This document shows, piece after piece, positions 1 through 11,144 of a stretch of DNA of 64,000 nucleotides. The notes beneath the pieces were generated by a model that was given only the letters and a program-made list of their open reading frames with translations, made no database searches and was not told the origin of the DNA. Location: assembly GCF_964656455.1 (NCBI RefSeq), contig NC_135724.1, forward strand, positions 14,956,919-15,020,918, read 5' to 3'. The DNA comes from Halichoerus grypus. Its lineage: Eukaryota; Chordata; Mammalia; Carnivora; Phocidae. Position numbers and translations under genes: made by a program. Numbering within the stretch: the stretch's first letter is position 1; the number at the start of each line of letters is the position of its first letter.

Positions 1-281
1 AAATCAGTCATTGCTTAGAGGCAATTACTCTAATGTGGTTTAATGTCTTCTAACACCTAACTGAGAATAGTCTGTTGAGGAGCCAGAGAGTTCGGGGGGT
101 TGAGCAGGGAACTGCCGGAATAGACAGTAAAGGGCCAGCAATACGTGTACGCAGGATGCCAGTAAGCCAGAAAGTGAGAAAGGAGCATTGAAAATGAGGT
201 GGGAAGAAGTCAAAGGAAACCGCATCCTCTTAACCAATGTGGCATGAACGCTTTTCCTGAGTGCCACCTGTGCTCATGTTA
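1..281. other. Unassigned flank left of the solo LTR
   Basis: No recognisable repeat or gene. It ends at the 5-bp target duplication of the adjacent LTR. Short ORFs here show no recognisable motif. Confidence 0.4.
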
Positions 282-286
282 ATAAA
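282..286. repeat. Target-site duplication, left copy (ATAAA)
   Basis: Identical to 957-961 on the other side of the solo LTR; together they define the integration boundaries. Confidence 0.75.
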
Positions 287-330
287 TGGGCGCGAGCCAA
301 GCTGCTCATGCTGTTTGACAAAGTCCAAGT

Positions 331-588
331 ATGGGGGACGATCCTGAAGACAGGAGACTCCACAGCTGGCTCCTGCTATTCTCTTTCATTTTGTTTATGG
401 CAATCTTTGTAATTGTGGGAATATTTCTGGGGTTTCATGATAAAGTGACTACTCATCTTAGTTACGCCTATCTAAGCAATCATAATGAAACTAATTCCAC
501 GAGGCCCCCCAGGCGCCTCAGACGCGGCAAGATTCTAAGAAAGGAACAGCTCAGGCTGTTCCACAGTTCCCTATATTTCCTGCGCTAG
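331..588 (+). CDS. Small single-pass membrane protein ORF inside LTR U3
   Basis: An uninterrupted 85-codon ORF begins 44 bp into the LTR at an ATG with a good Kozak context (A at -3, G at +4). The product has a short acidic/basic N-terminus (residues 1-12), one strongly hydrophobic segment (about 13-35), then a polar tail with two N-glycosylation sequons (N52-E-T, N55-S-T) and a polybasic RRLRRG stretch at 61-66. This order (short N-tail, membrane anchor, glycosylated exterior, furin-like site) is the general layout of the U3-encoded superantigen of mouse mammary tumour virus, but the ORF is much shorter and I see no convincing sequence match. It could be a truncated relative, an unrelated U3 ORF or chance. 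Expression is unknown. Confidence 0.4.
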   Translation: MGDDPEDRRLHSWLLLFSFILFMAIFVIVGIFLGFHDKVTTHLSYAYLSNHNETNSTRPPRRLRRGKILRKEQLRLFHSSLYFLR

Positions 589-826
589 AGAACAAAATAG
601 CAAGACGGTCACGCTCTGTCTAGCACCTGTCTCTTTGCGTATTGTTTTTTAGTTTTAGCGAAAGTCAATAAGCGGAAATCAATAAAGGTCATGTTAATCA
701 TTACAAAGGAAAAATAAAAGAAGGCTATGGCTGTAATCAAAAAAATGATCTAAGATTATCTCAATCAATTGTGAAAAAACATAATCACATGTTACGAAAG
801 TATGGAAAAACAAAAAAATCCTAACA

Positions 827-836
827 TATAAATAAA
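827..836 (+). promoter_or_regulatory. LTR TATA-like box and poly-A signal
   Basis: An overlapping TATAAAT / AATAAA sequence about 120 bp before the LTR end, where the U3/R/U5 core signals are expected. Confidence 0.45.
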
Positions 837-956
837 GTTCCTCCAAGGCTGTCAGGACGAGATGCTTGCAACCTGACCCTGTGTCTGTGTCTCCTCATTC
901 GCCGACGCCGTCCTTTCCTACGAGAGACCCACCCCGGCTGGAGCTGGACTCCGGCA

Positions 957-961
957 ATAAA
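957..961. repeat. Target-site duplication, right copy (ATAAA)
   Basis: Matches 282-286 exactly; lies directly after the terminal CA of the LTR. Confidence 0.75.
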
Positions 962-2090
962 TTGCTAATGCCCAATCAAGTAGATAATGCTGACAGCTCT
1001 ATGAAAAGAATAAATTCATAAAATGCAGGAGATAGGGCTAAAGAATTATATAGCAAATGGGATATTCTTTTTTATAAAAGACGTAGATCTAACTTAATTG
1101 GAGCCGAAGTTAGTTTTAAACTAATGATAATTCACATAGTTCAGGCAAATTTGATTTTTAGAATAAGTTTTAATAAATGGTGTTTTATTACTTTCAAGTG
1201 CAAACACTAACTAGAACTAGGTTTGTTATTAGCATATCAAGTGCCCATTAGGTATAAATCACCTCTCTGGAATCAGGCAGGCCCCATAACTTGTGCTGCT
1301 CCTGGCAATGCTCCTGTCCCTCCCGTGTTTCTCAATGCTTGCATCCTCAGCAGGCAGGTGGACGGTTGGGGGGCCACATGGGCTAATCTCATCACGACTG
1401 CTTCACATTCAGTGAGGTCAGGCCCCCAAGCTCATTTGTCTTATCTAAGAGCCACATGACTCCAAGCACCAACTTCCCTGACTCCCATCTCCCATCTGTC
1501 TCTGCTTTCTGAACCCCTTTCACATTTGACCTCTGAACATCCCCTGTATCCTCAGTCTCTGCTGTGATTGTTTCCTTCGCCTTCTTGTTTTAATGGGAAC
1601 CTGGATCTTCCCTGGTGCTTTACCATGAAACCCTCTCAAGGGGTTGCTGTTTTCTCCCTCAAAGAGATCTTCTGTGGATGAAAGGATGAGGGAGGAGCCC
1701 TCTTTGGTTCCCACTGACATCCCCAGACCAGGTGTTCTCCCTAAAAACATCCAGGGTTAATCTCATATGTATATATTATCCTTCCTTAATGCATCTACTG
1801 CCATCTTCAATCCCCCTTGACGCAATCCTTCACCCACCTCATATCTTCCCTTCCTTTTTTATCCAGCTTATATTCAATGCTCAATCATCGTGATCACTCT
1901 CTTTCATATACTCTCTTCTCCCTTGCCCTACCCTCACCTTGTTGTACCTGTTTGACCAAGTTCCTTCGCTAATACTCCTCCCCTCTTCTGCCCCTGCACA
2001 TGAGCGGTCAGACGTTACTGGAGAACATCGTGGCCCTTGGTGAGCCTGAATGCTGCCTGGCAGGCAATGCTGTTTCGTTCACTACGTTCA
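962..2090. other. Gene-free stretch, pyrimidine-rich in its right half
   Basis: No convincing coding exon. Positions 1480-2090 are CT-rich and may be a badly decayed 5' continuation of the L2 that follows; this could not be proved by eye. Confidence 0.35.
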
Positions 2091-2406
2091 CTCTTTTACT
2101 CAGCTGATGACTCTGTCCTATCTTCCCCTCATTTCTCCCATTTTCACTCTGTAACAATGTATATACACTCTATTTTCTCTCCCAATCCCCTGAGTAACTG
2201 GTCTTTTCCCAGCTAAGGCTACTCAAAGATATCTGTGCAGCCCTTCTCATTTCTCTCTCCCACATCAGGAATTCTTCCCCTCTCTATTGAATAATTTCCA
2301 TCAGCCTACAACATGCTGTTATTTCTCCAATCTTAAGACAAATTTTAACATCTTCCCTCAACCCTACATTCCCCTCTTACTACTTACCCCATTTCACTGT
2401 TTCCTT

Positions 2407-2508
2407 TTTTTTTTTTAAGTAAGGTTGAGAAGCCCAACGTGGGACTTGAACTTGTGACCCCAAGATCAAGAGTCACATACTCTACCAACTGAGCCAGCCA
2501 AGCACCCC
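2407..2508 (-). mobile_element. Short tRNA-like SINE (old CAN-SINE)
   Basis: Minus strand reads GGGGTGCTTGGCTGGCTCAG and a tRNA-like A/B-box region, then ends in an A-run without the usual CT-rich body. The 13-mer TCACTGTTTCCTT flanks it at 2394-2406 and 2509-2521. About half the length of the other SINEs here, so an older or 3'-shortened subtype. Confidence 0.8.
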
Positions 2509-2751
2509 TCACTGTTTCCTTGGCAAAACTCCTTGAATGGGATTTCTACACTTGGCTGACTCTAATTTCTTTCTTTTTCTCTTGAAACCATTCCAATCAG
2601 CCCATCATTTTCCCACCTCATTGAAAGCACTCTTATCAAGGGTTGACCCTTGAAGATCAGTGTTGGATGGTGTTCACCTTGCTAAATCCAGTAGTTGATT
2701 CTCGGTCTCCACTGACTTGACCTCAGAAGCATTTAACACAGTGCATTCTTC

Positions 2752-2962
2752 TTTTTTTTTTTTTTTTTAAGATTTTATTTATTTATTTGAGAGAGAGAGT
2801 GTGTGTGTATGAGGTGGGGGAGGGGCAGAGGCAGAGGGAGAGGGACAAGCAGACTCCCTGCTAAATACAGAGCCGGATAAAGGGGGGCTCAATCCACGGA
2901 CCCTGAGATCATGACCTGAGCTGAAGTCAGACATTTTACCAACTGAGCCACCCAGGTGCCCC
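2752..2962 (-). mobile_element. CAN-SINE (SINEC type)
   Basis: Left T-run and AAGATTTTATTTATTTATTT tail, GA/GT-rich body, and right-hand tRNA-like head GAGCCACCCAGGTGCCCC. It interrupts the L2. Flanks share an imperfect CATTCTTCTT-like duplication. Confidence 0.88.
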
Positions 2963-3690
2963 ACATTATTCTCTTCTTGAAAAACTTCCTTCCTTGACTT
3001 CCAAAAAACACACTGAATTTTTTTTCATATTCTTCAGCTGTTCCTTCTCTTTCTCTCTCTCTTTTTTCCCTATCTTCTCCTGTTCTGATCTCTAATGATG
3101 GAGTCCCACTAGACTTAGTCCTTGGACATTTTTCCTGTATCTCTAGGTACCAGATCCACTTAGATGTCTAACAGGCATTTTAAATTTAATCTGTCGAAGC
3201 TGGACTCCTGATATTTCATCTTTTTCCTCACCCTAACCTCCTCCTTTCACAGGCTCAGTTAACGACTGCTTTATTTTTCCACTTGCTCAGGCCAAAAATC
3301 TTGGAGTTATCTCTGCCTTCTCTTTTTCTCTCACGCTCATTATTGACTCCATCAGCACATTCTACTGGCTGTATCTTCAAAGTATATCCAGTGACCACTC
3401 GCCCACATTCATGATAACGTTATCACTCACCCAGAGATCGCAACAGCCTCCTAACTGGTTTCCCTGCCCCTCAGAGCAGGCAGACTGGTTCTGTCCCTCC
3501 TCTCATGGAATCCCTCCAAGGGAGGAATAAAAGCTGAATGATGGTGTCAGGGTACTACCACATGGCCTGGCCCAGCCTTAGCTCTCTGTCCTTCTCTCCC
3601 CTTACTCATTCATTCACCTCCAGCTGTACTAGCCTCCTCGCTGTTCCTTTCTGTTGGCCAAGAACCTAGCAATGGCTCGTAGTAAGCACT

Positions 3691-5570
3691 TAACTAAGTA
3701 AATGTCAGCTGAATCAATCCAGGAGAGAGATACTGAGAGATACTGTTGCTTACCCAAACACATACAACAAAGATATCATTAGAGCTTTGCTGGCCCCAAA
3801 GCCTATGCTTTTTCTATGCTGTGAGTGATGCCACTTGTACTTTTGGAGGATGGCTCTGATTTGGTCATGTTAAAATAACTACCAAAAACAGAGTTTTCAG
3901 CTTTTAGGATTCTTAGGAAACATTCTTTCTTGAGTTTACGTATAAACCATCAAAGGGCAGAAATTTCAGATATTTTTCTTTTCTATGAAAATGTGTGTTG
4001 ACCATTGCAACCCTTTAAGACATGGGTGACTAATTTGTTTTTATATCTCATAGGGTAGACTTGAACTGTATCTTATCCCCTGACAAATACCACCAGCAAT
4101 TATCTTGTTCGTTACAACTTTTTTTCCTTAGAAAAGAATATGGGTTTTCCACCATTATTGAACTTCTTATAGATTTTGGTTCAAAGAAAACCTTTTGAAC
4201 TCATAATAGGTTTTGAATTCATGAATCCTGAAATGAATTTGTGGCTTCTGGGTAACTTGTCCTAGAGACGGAGAAAGGAAAGAGTGATCCTAACACAGAT
4301 AAACACATTAAGCAGTTTCAATAAATAAGTAAGCACTGATTCTTCTAACAGATTAGTCGGAGGGCTGCTTTCTAGCACTCGGATTCACAAATTCTCCTTG
4401 GAATTCGAGGACACAGGGCCTTTTTATAGTTAAACAGGTTAGGCCGAGAAGAGGGACACATACCACACAATATGAGTGTGTCTGGGGAAGACAGGATGCA
4501 CTTTCTTTTGGATCTAATTTTCCTTTCTTCTTTTCAACTTCCTCCCCTTCTGCAATGACTTCCCAACAAAAGCAGCTTCCTTGGAGAGGCTGCTTCAGCT
4601 TTCTAGCTGTGTTGTGACTCAGTGCACAACAGGAACCACTTTCCTCCCCCAGCTGATAATTTTGTCAGGAGACCTGGTGTGAAAAGCGTTCCTCGGTGCC
4701 AAGCCCCCCCGCTGCTGAAGGACCCAGCCTCTGAGATAAACGACCGATTATTCTGTTCTCCTGGAGAGCTTGTTGCATCGCGTGGCGTCTTTCTTTAGAG
4801 AAGAGCCTCTGTGTTGTTGTTTGCGACAATACGAAAACATGCTCAGGGGCCAAGGAGGAAATTTGTGGGGAAACAATTTATTATTTTAAATGGTAATTTG
4901 AAGATGGATAATTGGCCTTTTTCTGATCTTTCGTGAGGAAACTGCATTTCCATTTCTCCCCCAGACTAATTCAAGATAAGCGAATTTGCAAGTTTAATGC
5001 AACTCATTCCCTTTGGAAGCTTCCTGGCTTTAAAGATGCCTGTTCTATGAGAATTACAGACTTCAGAGTTCTAGAGGGCATAACCAATACAGATGATGGC
5101 AGCCTGGTAGCTGGAGTATGAGTCTCAAAATACGGATTCCTAAACCACACAGCGGCTTGTGGGGCACTTTGCAGACCTCGTTTCTGAGATGGTTGTGTAG
5201 AGTATGACCGCCTGACATGGAATCCTAAGTGAGGCTTCCTTTCTCCTTATGCTGGGAGCAGAGACAAACAGGTGGAATGAGTGACTTCATTTTTCACTTT
5301 TGTGTTTAATTGAATTAGATGACCCAGTTTACTGCTTGATTTGGAATCTTCTGAACACAGCCTGTTTAGCCAAACAGTATTTGGACTGTTTGACTGGCAT
5401 TGACCTTTGTAGCCTAAGTAGATGAAGACGAAAATGGCAGGAAGGAAGAAAACTAGAAAGATACGATGCACATTAAAGGGAAGCACATTTTATAAATGAA
5501 AATAAAAAGCCACTGTAAAGTAAGCCCTTTTCAGGGGGAAGCTGTTTCTCTATTGTATAGCCGACGTCTT
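3691..5570. other. Gene-free, repeat-poor stretch
   Basis: No recognisable repeat family or exon. Positions 4540-4860 are relatively GC-rich with an AP-1/MARE-like TGACTCAGTGCA motif at 4615-4626 and a few CpGs, so this subregion could be regulatory; that is speculation. Confidence 0.3.
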
Positions 5571-5579
5571 AGTATTATC

Positions 5580-5770
5580 TAAGTCAGTATCTCCCGTAGT
5601 GATGTCAAGGTTAGGGGGCGTCAGGATCACGAGTGGTGGAGACTTATTAGGACACACTTAGTTGGGTCCCACCCGTAAGTTTTTGGGTGCAGTAGGTCTG
5701 GGATGGAGGCTGAGGATATGCGTTTCTGGCAGGTTCCCGGGAGATGCTGCTGCTGCATCAGGTTGAACTC
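5580..5770 (+). mobile_element. hAT-Charlie nonautonomous DNA transposon fossil (MER5-like)
   Basis: Contains GGGTCCCACC, GCAGTAGGTCTGGGATGGAG, and GGTTCCCGGGAGATGCTGCTGCTG in the order of the common mammalian Charlie-derived element whose middle reads 'TCAGTAGGTCTGGGGTGGGG'. Terminal repeats are too decayed to place exactly. Confidence 0.55.
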
Positions 5771-6084
5771 AAATGAAAATATAAAAGCAAATTGAAATTA
5801 ACAACTTTAACTTAATGTGACTAATGATGCTATTTTGAAGAAATTAAAGCAATATTTGCATTGTGACTACAGCAGGATCTTTCTTCAACATGTCATACCA
5901 GAGTGACTATGTGGGAAGACCCACTTTTTTCACCCTTTTAAATTTAAACTGCTAAAAAATATTCATTCCGTTAGTGTAATATGATTTGGCCTTTTCATGA
6001 TTTATTACATCATTTACTTATTAGGTCTACCTGTTTTTTGTTGTTTTTCTTTTTTGAAGCTCTCAACAATTAGCAATGTAAGCA

Positions 6085-6400
6085 TTCATTCGTTCAAAAG
6101 TATTTGTTTTGTGAGTACCTGTACTGTGTTTTGAAGTGTTGCTATAGGTATAGGAGAAAAAAAAATCCAGAAGAGGGACCTCCCCTCTAGGAGTTACTGA
6201 GAGGGGGCAGAGTGGGGGGGTGGGGGAAGAGGTGAAAGACCAGGCTGGAAAAGTAGATCATGTGGAGTCTCATGAAGTGAGGCAAGGAGTTTTGATTTTC
6301 TTGGAATGGCAGTAGGAAATCATTGGAGGATTTTGTTTAGGATTACTTTTTAAAAATCTGGCTACTAGGAAGAGAAGGAGCTGTAAAGGAATGTGATGTG
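6085..6400 (-). mobile_element. L2 3' region, minus strand
   Basis: Begins with the reverse-complement L2 terminus (ATTCATTCGTTC...AAGTATTTG), then GAGGACCT-like, GGAGTTTTGATTTTCTTGGAATGGC and AATCATTGGAGGATTTTG, the antisense of the L2 'ccaatggcttcc / aaagtccaaactcctt' block. Confidence 0.6.
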
Positions 6401-6626
6401 GATCCTAAAACTGTGGCAATGGTTCATTTTAACTTTTTCATCCAGGTGATCTGTGACATGCCATACATAAATTTATTGGATGTGTATGGAGAACACACGT
6501 TGTCCACCACGTTTTTATTAATAAAAAAGCTGAAAATATCATAGAGAAGTCTGAAGCCCCTCAATGTATCACCTAGCAGATAGAAAGGAGCTGTTTTAGA
6601 AGAACTGTTTTAGAAGAAATTAGATA

Positions 6627-6733
6627 GGCTTTGAAGTCAGACTGGTCAACAGTGGTTGGGCCACTTAAACAAGTTGGTTAACCTTGCAGGGTCTCTTTCC
6701 TCCAAAATGGTACTAATCACATTTCTAACTCAG
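6627..6733 (+). mobile_element. MIR SINE fragment
   Basis: CTTTGAAGTCAGACTGG, ACAAGTTGGTTAACCTTGCAGG and CCTCCAAAATGGTACTAAT follow the MIR order ('tttggagtcagac ... gcaagttacttaacctc ... tctgtaaaatgg'). Confidence 0.55.
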
Positions 6734-6774
6734 GTGTGTATGTGTGTGTGTGTGTGTGTGTGTGTTGGGGGGGG
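6734..6774. repeat. (GT)n microsatellite plus G-run
   Basis: About 32 bp of nearly pure GT repeats followed by eight Gs; located at the 3' end of the MIR fragment. Confidence 0.9.
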
Positions 6775-7446
6775 CAGTTGGGTGCATAGTCTTTTTGCAC
6801 AGAGATTTGAAATAGTCACTTTACATATATTTACATACATTTAAATAAAGGTGTCAAGAGAAAAGTATAACACAAAATAAAAGCCAGTTAAAATCAAGAG
6901 GACCAGGGCAGTTATAATTATCATAGGTGAGAAAAGAAAACCAGGAACCTGAGACTGGGTCAGGATGAAGGGGCCTTTCCCTCAGTCTTGGCCTCCTCCT
7001 ACTTGTGCTTTTTAAGCATGCTATTAAATAGAAAACTCTCACTAAGGGGGATGAAAAGGCTTTCCACTTCTCTGAGAGGAATCCGTTCACTTCTGTGTAG
7101 TTATTCTTGCTTTGTAGATAAGGAAAATTTTCATTCAAGAGGCTAATCCATTGTTTTAATTTCTGTATTAAACTCCTAGTCAACCCCACCTTGTACTGTT
7201 GTCAGTGGACCACTGAATTCTGCCTCTTGGTGGAATTATGGTGGTGGTAGTTCCGTAACAATTTGTTACAGTCTACATGCTGACTTCCATTTGCTTTTAA
7301 ATTATGCCACAATTCAAATGACTATAATGCCATTCTCTGAAGAATGCTTAAAAGAGGGGTCTCCGAAAAGCCTTGTGAGATGGGAGCACCCTGGTCAATT
7401 TTTAGAAATAAGAAATGGGGGATGGAAGAAGAGAGAAAGTGAAATT
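6775..7446. other. Gene-free unassigned stretch
   Basis: Nothing recognised. A 111-codon minus-strand ORF (6854-7189) has no recognisable domain and is treated as chance. Confidence 0.35.
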
Positions 7447-7459
7447 GAAAGAATATTCT

Positions 7460-7653
7460 AGGGGCGCCTGGGTGGCTCAGTTGGTCAAGCATCTGACTCT
7501 TGATTTCAGCTCACGTCATGATCTCAGGATTGTGAGATGGAGTCCTGTGTTTCTGCACTCAGCGGGGAGTCTGCGTAAGACTCTCTCTCACTCTCTCTGC
7601 CCCCCCCCACTCTCCTTCTCTCTCTCAAATAAATAAGTAAAATCTTCAGAAAA
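7460..7653 (+). mobile_element. CAN-SINE
   Basis: Head GGGGCGCCTGGGTGGCTCAG, CT-rich body, tail CAAATAAATAAGTAAAATC. The 13-bp GAAAGAATATTCT flanks it perfectly (7447-7459 and 7654-7666), indicating a fairly recent L1-driven insertion. Confidence 0.93.
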
Positions 7654-7666
7654 GAAAGAATATTCT

Positions 7667-9300
7667 GTATTCTCTTAATGCTCTACATCTTTGATAAAAA
7701 ATTTCAATAAAAAAACTTCATTGTAAATACTGTTGCAGAATATATATTTACACAGAGATAAACAAAGAAATCTTATTTTGTCCAAACACCACCAGGCCTG
7801 CTCAGTTGCTTCACTGTCCTTGCAATTACTTTTGTGATGACAATGAATAAACTTAACTCTTCCACCAAATATGCTTAAGGATAATTTCACACCCCAGTGC
7901 AATGCAGCTGCTTCTGCCATGGCCAGAGTTTAAGAGCACATGGGAGCATCAGAAAGGAAGCATAACCGACTATTTCAATTTAAAACCATGGCATCAAGAA
8001 TATTGTGTGTTATCTTCACATTCAGACTTTTTCCCCCCACTGAACAATTCCAAAGGGACAAGAAGTCCTAGTTTTTGTATGTTTAGCAAAATGTTTCTAA
8101 TAACTTTCTAAATGAGTAGGGCTTTTCAAGATCATGGTACATTTTGCCTGGAGTCTTTTTCTCTTTTAATTTTTGAATTCAGGTATGTTTGGAGCATGTT
8201 ACCGTTTCATTTACACTTAGCCTACCAAGCTGTAGTATTCGAAGAGTTATTTGATGTCCAAGAAGTCCTATACATTTTTTATAAGCCATGTTAAGCGTTT
8301 TCTTTGAACCATAAAGTTGCATTTTTGCCATCTCTAAGTGGAAATAAGTCTGTAAAAATAACATAACTAGGGTTCCTAAATGCAAAATCACTAGGAGGAG
8401 GAAGAAAATGTATCTCAGTATCTTTTCTCACCCAATAAGAGGATACTCATCTACAAAGAGCCAGAAGTTGCTCCATTCTTTAATAACAATCTCCAGAAAC
8501 AAATGGAATTTATGAAGGCTATTATATCATTGAAACAAACAACCAGTCACTTGGTGGTTCTATCAAAAGATCAGTGCAAAGTTAAAAAAAAAAATGGGGT
8601 GGAACCAATAACCATTGGTAAATGGTTATTCAGTATCATGCATACATTTCTCTGCCCCAGCTTTGTTGATGGAGTCTTTCACTTCTTTTTTGCATAAAAG
8701 GATTGAAATTCAGGGACTACTTCAATGGTTTAGTCCCTTTTTCTTCTCCTTCGTTCTATTCAAAGGACTATCCACTGTTTCTTTCTGATGCATTTAGAAA
8801 TTTTAAAGCCTAAGGTAACCTAAACAACAGCTTATTCTCAGTATTTTCAAGGCACAAGGTTCTACCCAAAGAAGTATAGACCCAAAGCTGTGAATGAAAG
8901 GGCTTAAAAATGTTAACTGATGAACATACAGATTTTACAATGAAGAAAGTGAACCCGCCTGCTCTGACCTAGGACAGGCCTTGACAAGTGACAACCCAGA
9001 GAGCTGCCCCTGTTGTGGGCATGAGGGCAAGATGGGAAAGCTGAAGGGCAGAATGAGGCCTACCTACAACCTGGGAGGCCCTTTCAGGAGTGGTCAAATC
9101 TGGTTTTTTATTTTTGGTACTGCAGTTTGTTTCTCAGAAATGTTCTTTAGAAAATCAGATCCCAGAGTCATGGTTCTGGTTGAAGAAGGGTGATTATAGG
9201 AAGGGCAAAGGTCTTCCCTGTTGACTTCTTTCTTCTGTGCTTTGACAGTGAATGGCTCCTTAGCCAGCTACAGCATTCCTGAGGGGTTAGCTTGATCACC
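7667..9300. other. Gene-free, repeat-poor stretch
   Basis: No family recognised. Several ORFs of 60-85 codons lack motifs and overlap on both strands. Confidence 0.3.
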
Positions 9301-9431
9301 ACTGTGACCAAGGGCAACTCTCATTTTATAGGTGAGGAAACCTGAGGTAACAGAAAAGTAGCAGTATTTTATTCATGTGACAGTAATAATATCTTTTGGC
9401 AGAAACTAAGTTATTTTCCATTGCACTTTGC

Positions 9432-9755
9432 CAGTGGTTGACAGCCGTTTTTCTGTAAAGGGCCAGATAGGAAATACTTAGACCGTGGGCCGTATGGTCT
9501 CTGTGGGGACGACTCAGTTCTGCTTTTGTAGTGAGAAGGCAGATGTAGACAATACATAAACAAATGGGTTGGCAGGGTTCCAATAAAATGTTATTTATGG
9601 AAACTGAAATTTGAATTTTGTGTAATTTTCATGTGTTATAAAACATATTCTTATATTCCTCCTTTTTTTTTTTTAACCGTTCAAAAACGTAAAGATCATT
9701 CTTAGCTCCTGGAACTGTACAAAAATAGGCATCAGGCTGTGTTTGCTGACCTGTG
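9432..9755 (+). mobile_element. hAT-Charlie nonautonomous DNA transposon
   Basis: CAGTGGTTGACAG start, TTTCTGTAAAGGGCCAGATA, GGGCCGTATGGTCTCTGTGG, AGACAATACATAAACAAATG, TTCCAATAAAATGTTATTTA, and an end TTTGCTGACCTGTG complementary to the start. Eight-bp flanks CACTTTGC (9424-9431) and CACTATAC (9756-9763) match at 6 of 8 positions, as expected for an old hAT target duplication. A T-run lies inside it. Confidence 0.72.
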
Positions 9756-10334
9756 CACTATACCACCTCTTTATCCAGTTTAAATAGTACATTTCATGCA
9801 CTACTTTCACATAGTTTAGACCATCTTTGGGATTCATAAAAGTGTCATTTTGTTCCCCATGGATGTTTCCTACTCAACCACTCTGCTGCCCTGATCTGTA
9901 TGTTTGCGTGTTCTCCCCCAACCCCATCTTATTTCTCTATAGTTTTACCTGAGGGTTCAGAGCCATTTACTGAAAAGTTAGGATTCTTCTGACTGTTTTG
10001 CCAGTGAGTGTGTGAATATATATATATACCCAATCAAAAGCAGAGCTAAACTAGGTTGGATTTCCTGTCCATAACTAATCCTCCCAACATCAGGGACTCT
10101 ATTCAGTGAGACCTGGCTTCCTGCTCTTTCAGTGCTCATGATGCTGTGGCAGGGTAGACTCTGCCTAATTTTCTCAGCTGTTGTCCTCCTGAGCTGGATT
10201 TTTCTAAAAGGATGAGGGCCAACAACAACAGAAGTAGCAACATTTGTAATAAGACTAATAAAATAATAACTAACATTTATTCAGCAACCATTATGAGATA
10301 CAAAATTACATGATAGGTAAGGATGTAAAATCTA

Positions 10335-10530
10335 GGGATGCCTGGATGACTCAGTTGGTTAAGCGTCTGCCTTCAGCTCAGGTCATGATCCCAGGGTCTT
10401 GGGAAGCCGGGAAGCGGGAAGCCCCACTGAGCAAGGAGCCTATTTCTCCCTCTGCCTGCAGCTCCCCCTGCTTGTGCTCTCTCTCTCTCTCTCTGTCAAA
10501 TAAATAAATAAAATCTTAAAAAAAAAAATA
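10335..10530 (+). mobile_element. CAN-SINE
   Basis: Head GGGATGCCTGGATGACTCAG, complete CT-rich body and AAATAAATAAATAAAATC tail with an A-run. Flanks TGTAAAATCTA and TGTAGAATCTA form a target duplication with one difference. Confidence 0.92.
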
Positions 10531-10562
10531 TGTAGAATCTATCACCAGACCTCATGGGATAA

Positions 10563-10775
10563 TCCTAGTTCTGCCACTTACTAGCTGTGTGATATTGGGC
10601 AAGTTACTGCTGCCTCTGTTTCCTCATCTGTAAAATGGTGATGATGATGGCAGTATATACCTTATAAAGTTATAAAACCAAATGACTTAATATATTGTAA
10701 AACTCTTTAAACAGTGCCTGATAAATGGTAAGCACTACGTAAATATAAAATGGTATTATTACTATTATTATTGGC
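10563..10775 (+). mobile_element. MIR SINE
   Basis: TTCTGCCACTTACTAGCTGT, GGGCAAGTTACTGCTGCC, TTTCCTCATCTGTAAAATGG, ACAGTGCCTGATAAATGG and TATTATTACTATTATTATT occur in MIR order, nearly full length. Well preserved for its age. Confidence 0.85.
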
Positions 10776-10906
10776 TAGATAAAACTTCAAGTGCACTTTT
10801 TTCATATTTCCTCCCAATTCTTCTATTTCTTCACCCTAGAGTTAGGCATCATTAACTTCAGACAATAAAATCTAGACATTGCCTATGTCTACAATGAAAA
10901 TAATAG

Positions 10907-11140
10907 TTAAGAATTATTGAAAACTTATCATAGAAATCAGGCATTAGTCCAAAGTCTTTCTGTGCATTGAATAATTTAATTTTTGTAATATTCTCAAGAT
11001 AGATATTATTAAGATGTATTTAAAGATGAAGGAACTGAGACACAGACAAATCATTGTAGCTAGCCCAAGGTCACATACCTGGTAAATGATTGAGTCATTA
11101 CTGAAAGCAAAATAATTAAGAGTCAAACCTGAATAGATGG
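10907..11140 (-). mobile_element. MIR SINE, minus strand
   Basis: Reverse-complement MIR order: GCATTAGTCCAAAGTCTTTC, AGATGAAGGAACTGAGACAC, TAGCCCAAGGTCACATACCT, then AGTCAAACCTGAATAG. Confidence 0.75.
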
Positions 11141-11144
11141 ATGT

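Larger units (their letters stand above)
287..956 (+). mobile_element. Solo LTR, class II (betaretrovirus-like)
   Basis: The 670-bp unit starts TGGGCG, ends CCGGCA, and is flanked by the identical 5-mer ATAAA at 282-286 and 957-961, as expected for retroviral integration. A combined TATA/poly-A signal (TATAAATAAAG, AATAAA at 831-836) sets the plus orientation. The last 80 bp is CpG-bearing, and its TACGAGAGACCCACC stretch resembles class II (ERV-K/betaretroviral) U5 ends. No gag, pol, env, primer-binding site or polypurine tract flanks it, so it is a solo LTR left by LTR-LTR recombination. Perfect target repeats and retained CpGs suggest moderate youth. The LTR call is strong; the class II assignment is less certain. 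Confidence 0.82.
2100..3690 (+). mobile_element. L2 LINE fragment, plus strand
   Basis: The sequence follows the L2 ORF2/3' consensus in order: GAGTAACTGGTCTTTTCCC (2191-2210), CAACATGCTGTTATTTCTCC, the CTTGGCAAAACTCCTTGAA block, CATTTAACACAGTGCATTCT, GATGTCTAACAGGCATTTTAAA, CTCAGGCCAAAAATCTTGGAG, and the CAACAGCCTCCTAACTGGTTTCCCTGC region. Two SINEs are inserted in it (2407-2508, 2752-2962). The reading frame is destroyed by substitutions and indels. L2 predates eutherian radiation. Confidence 0.75.
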
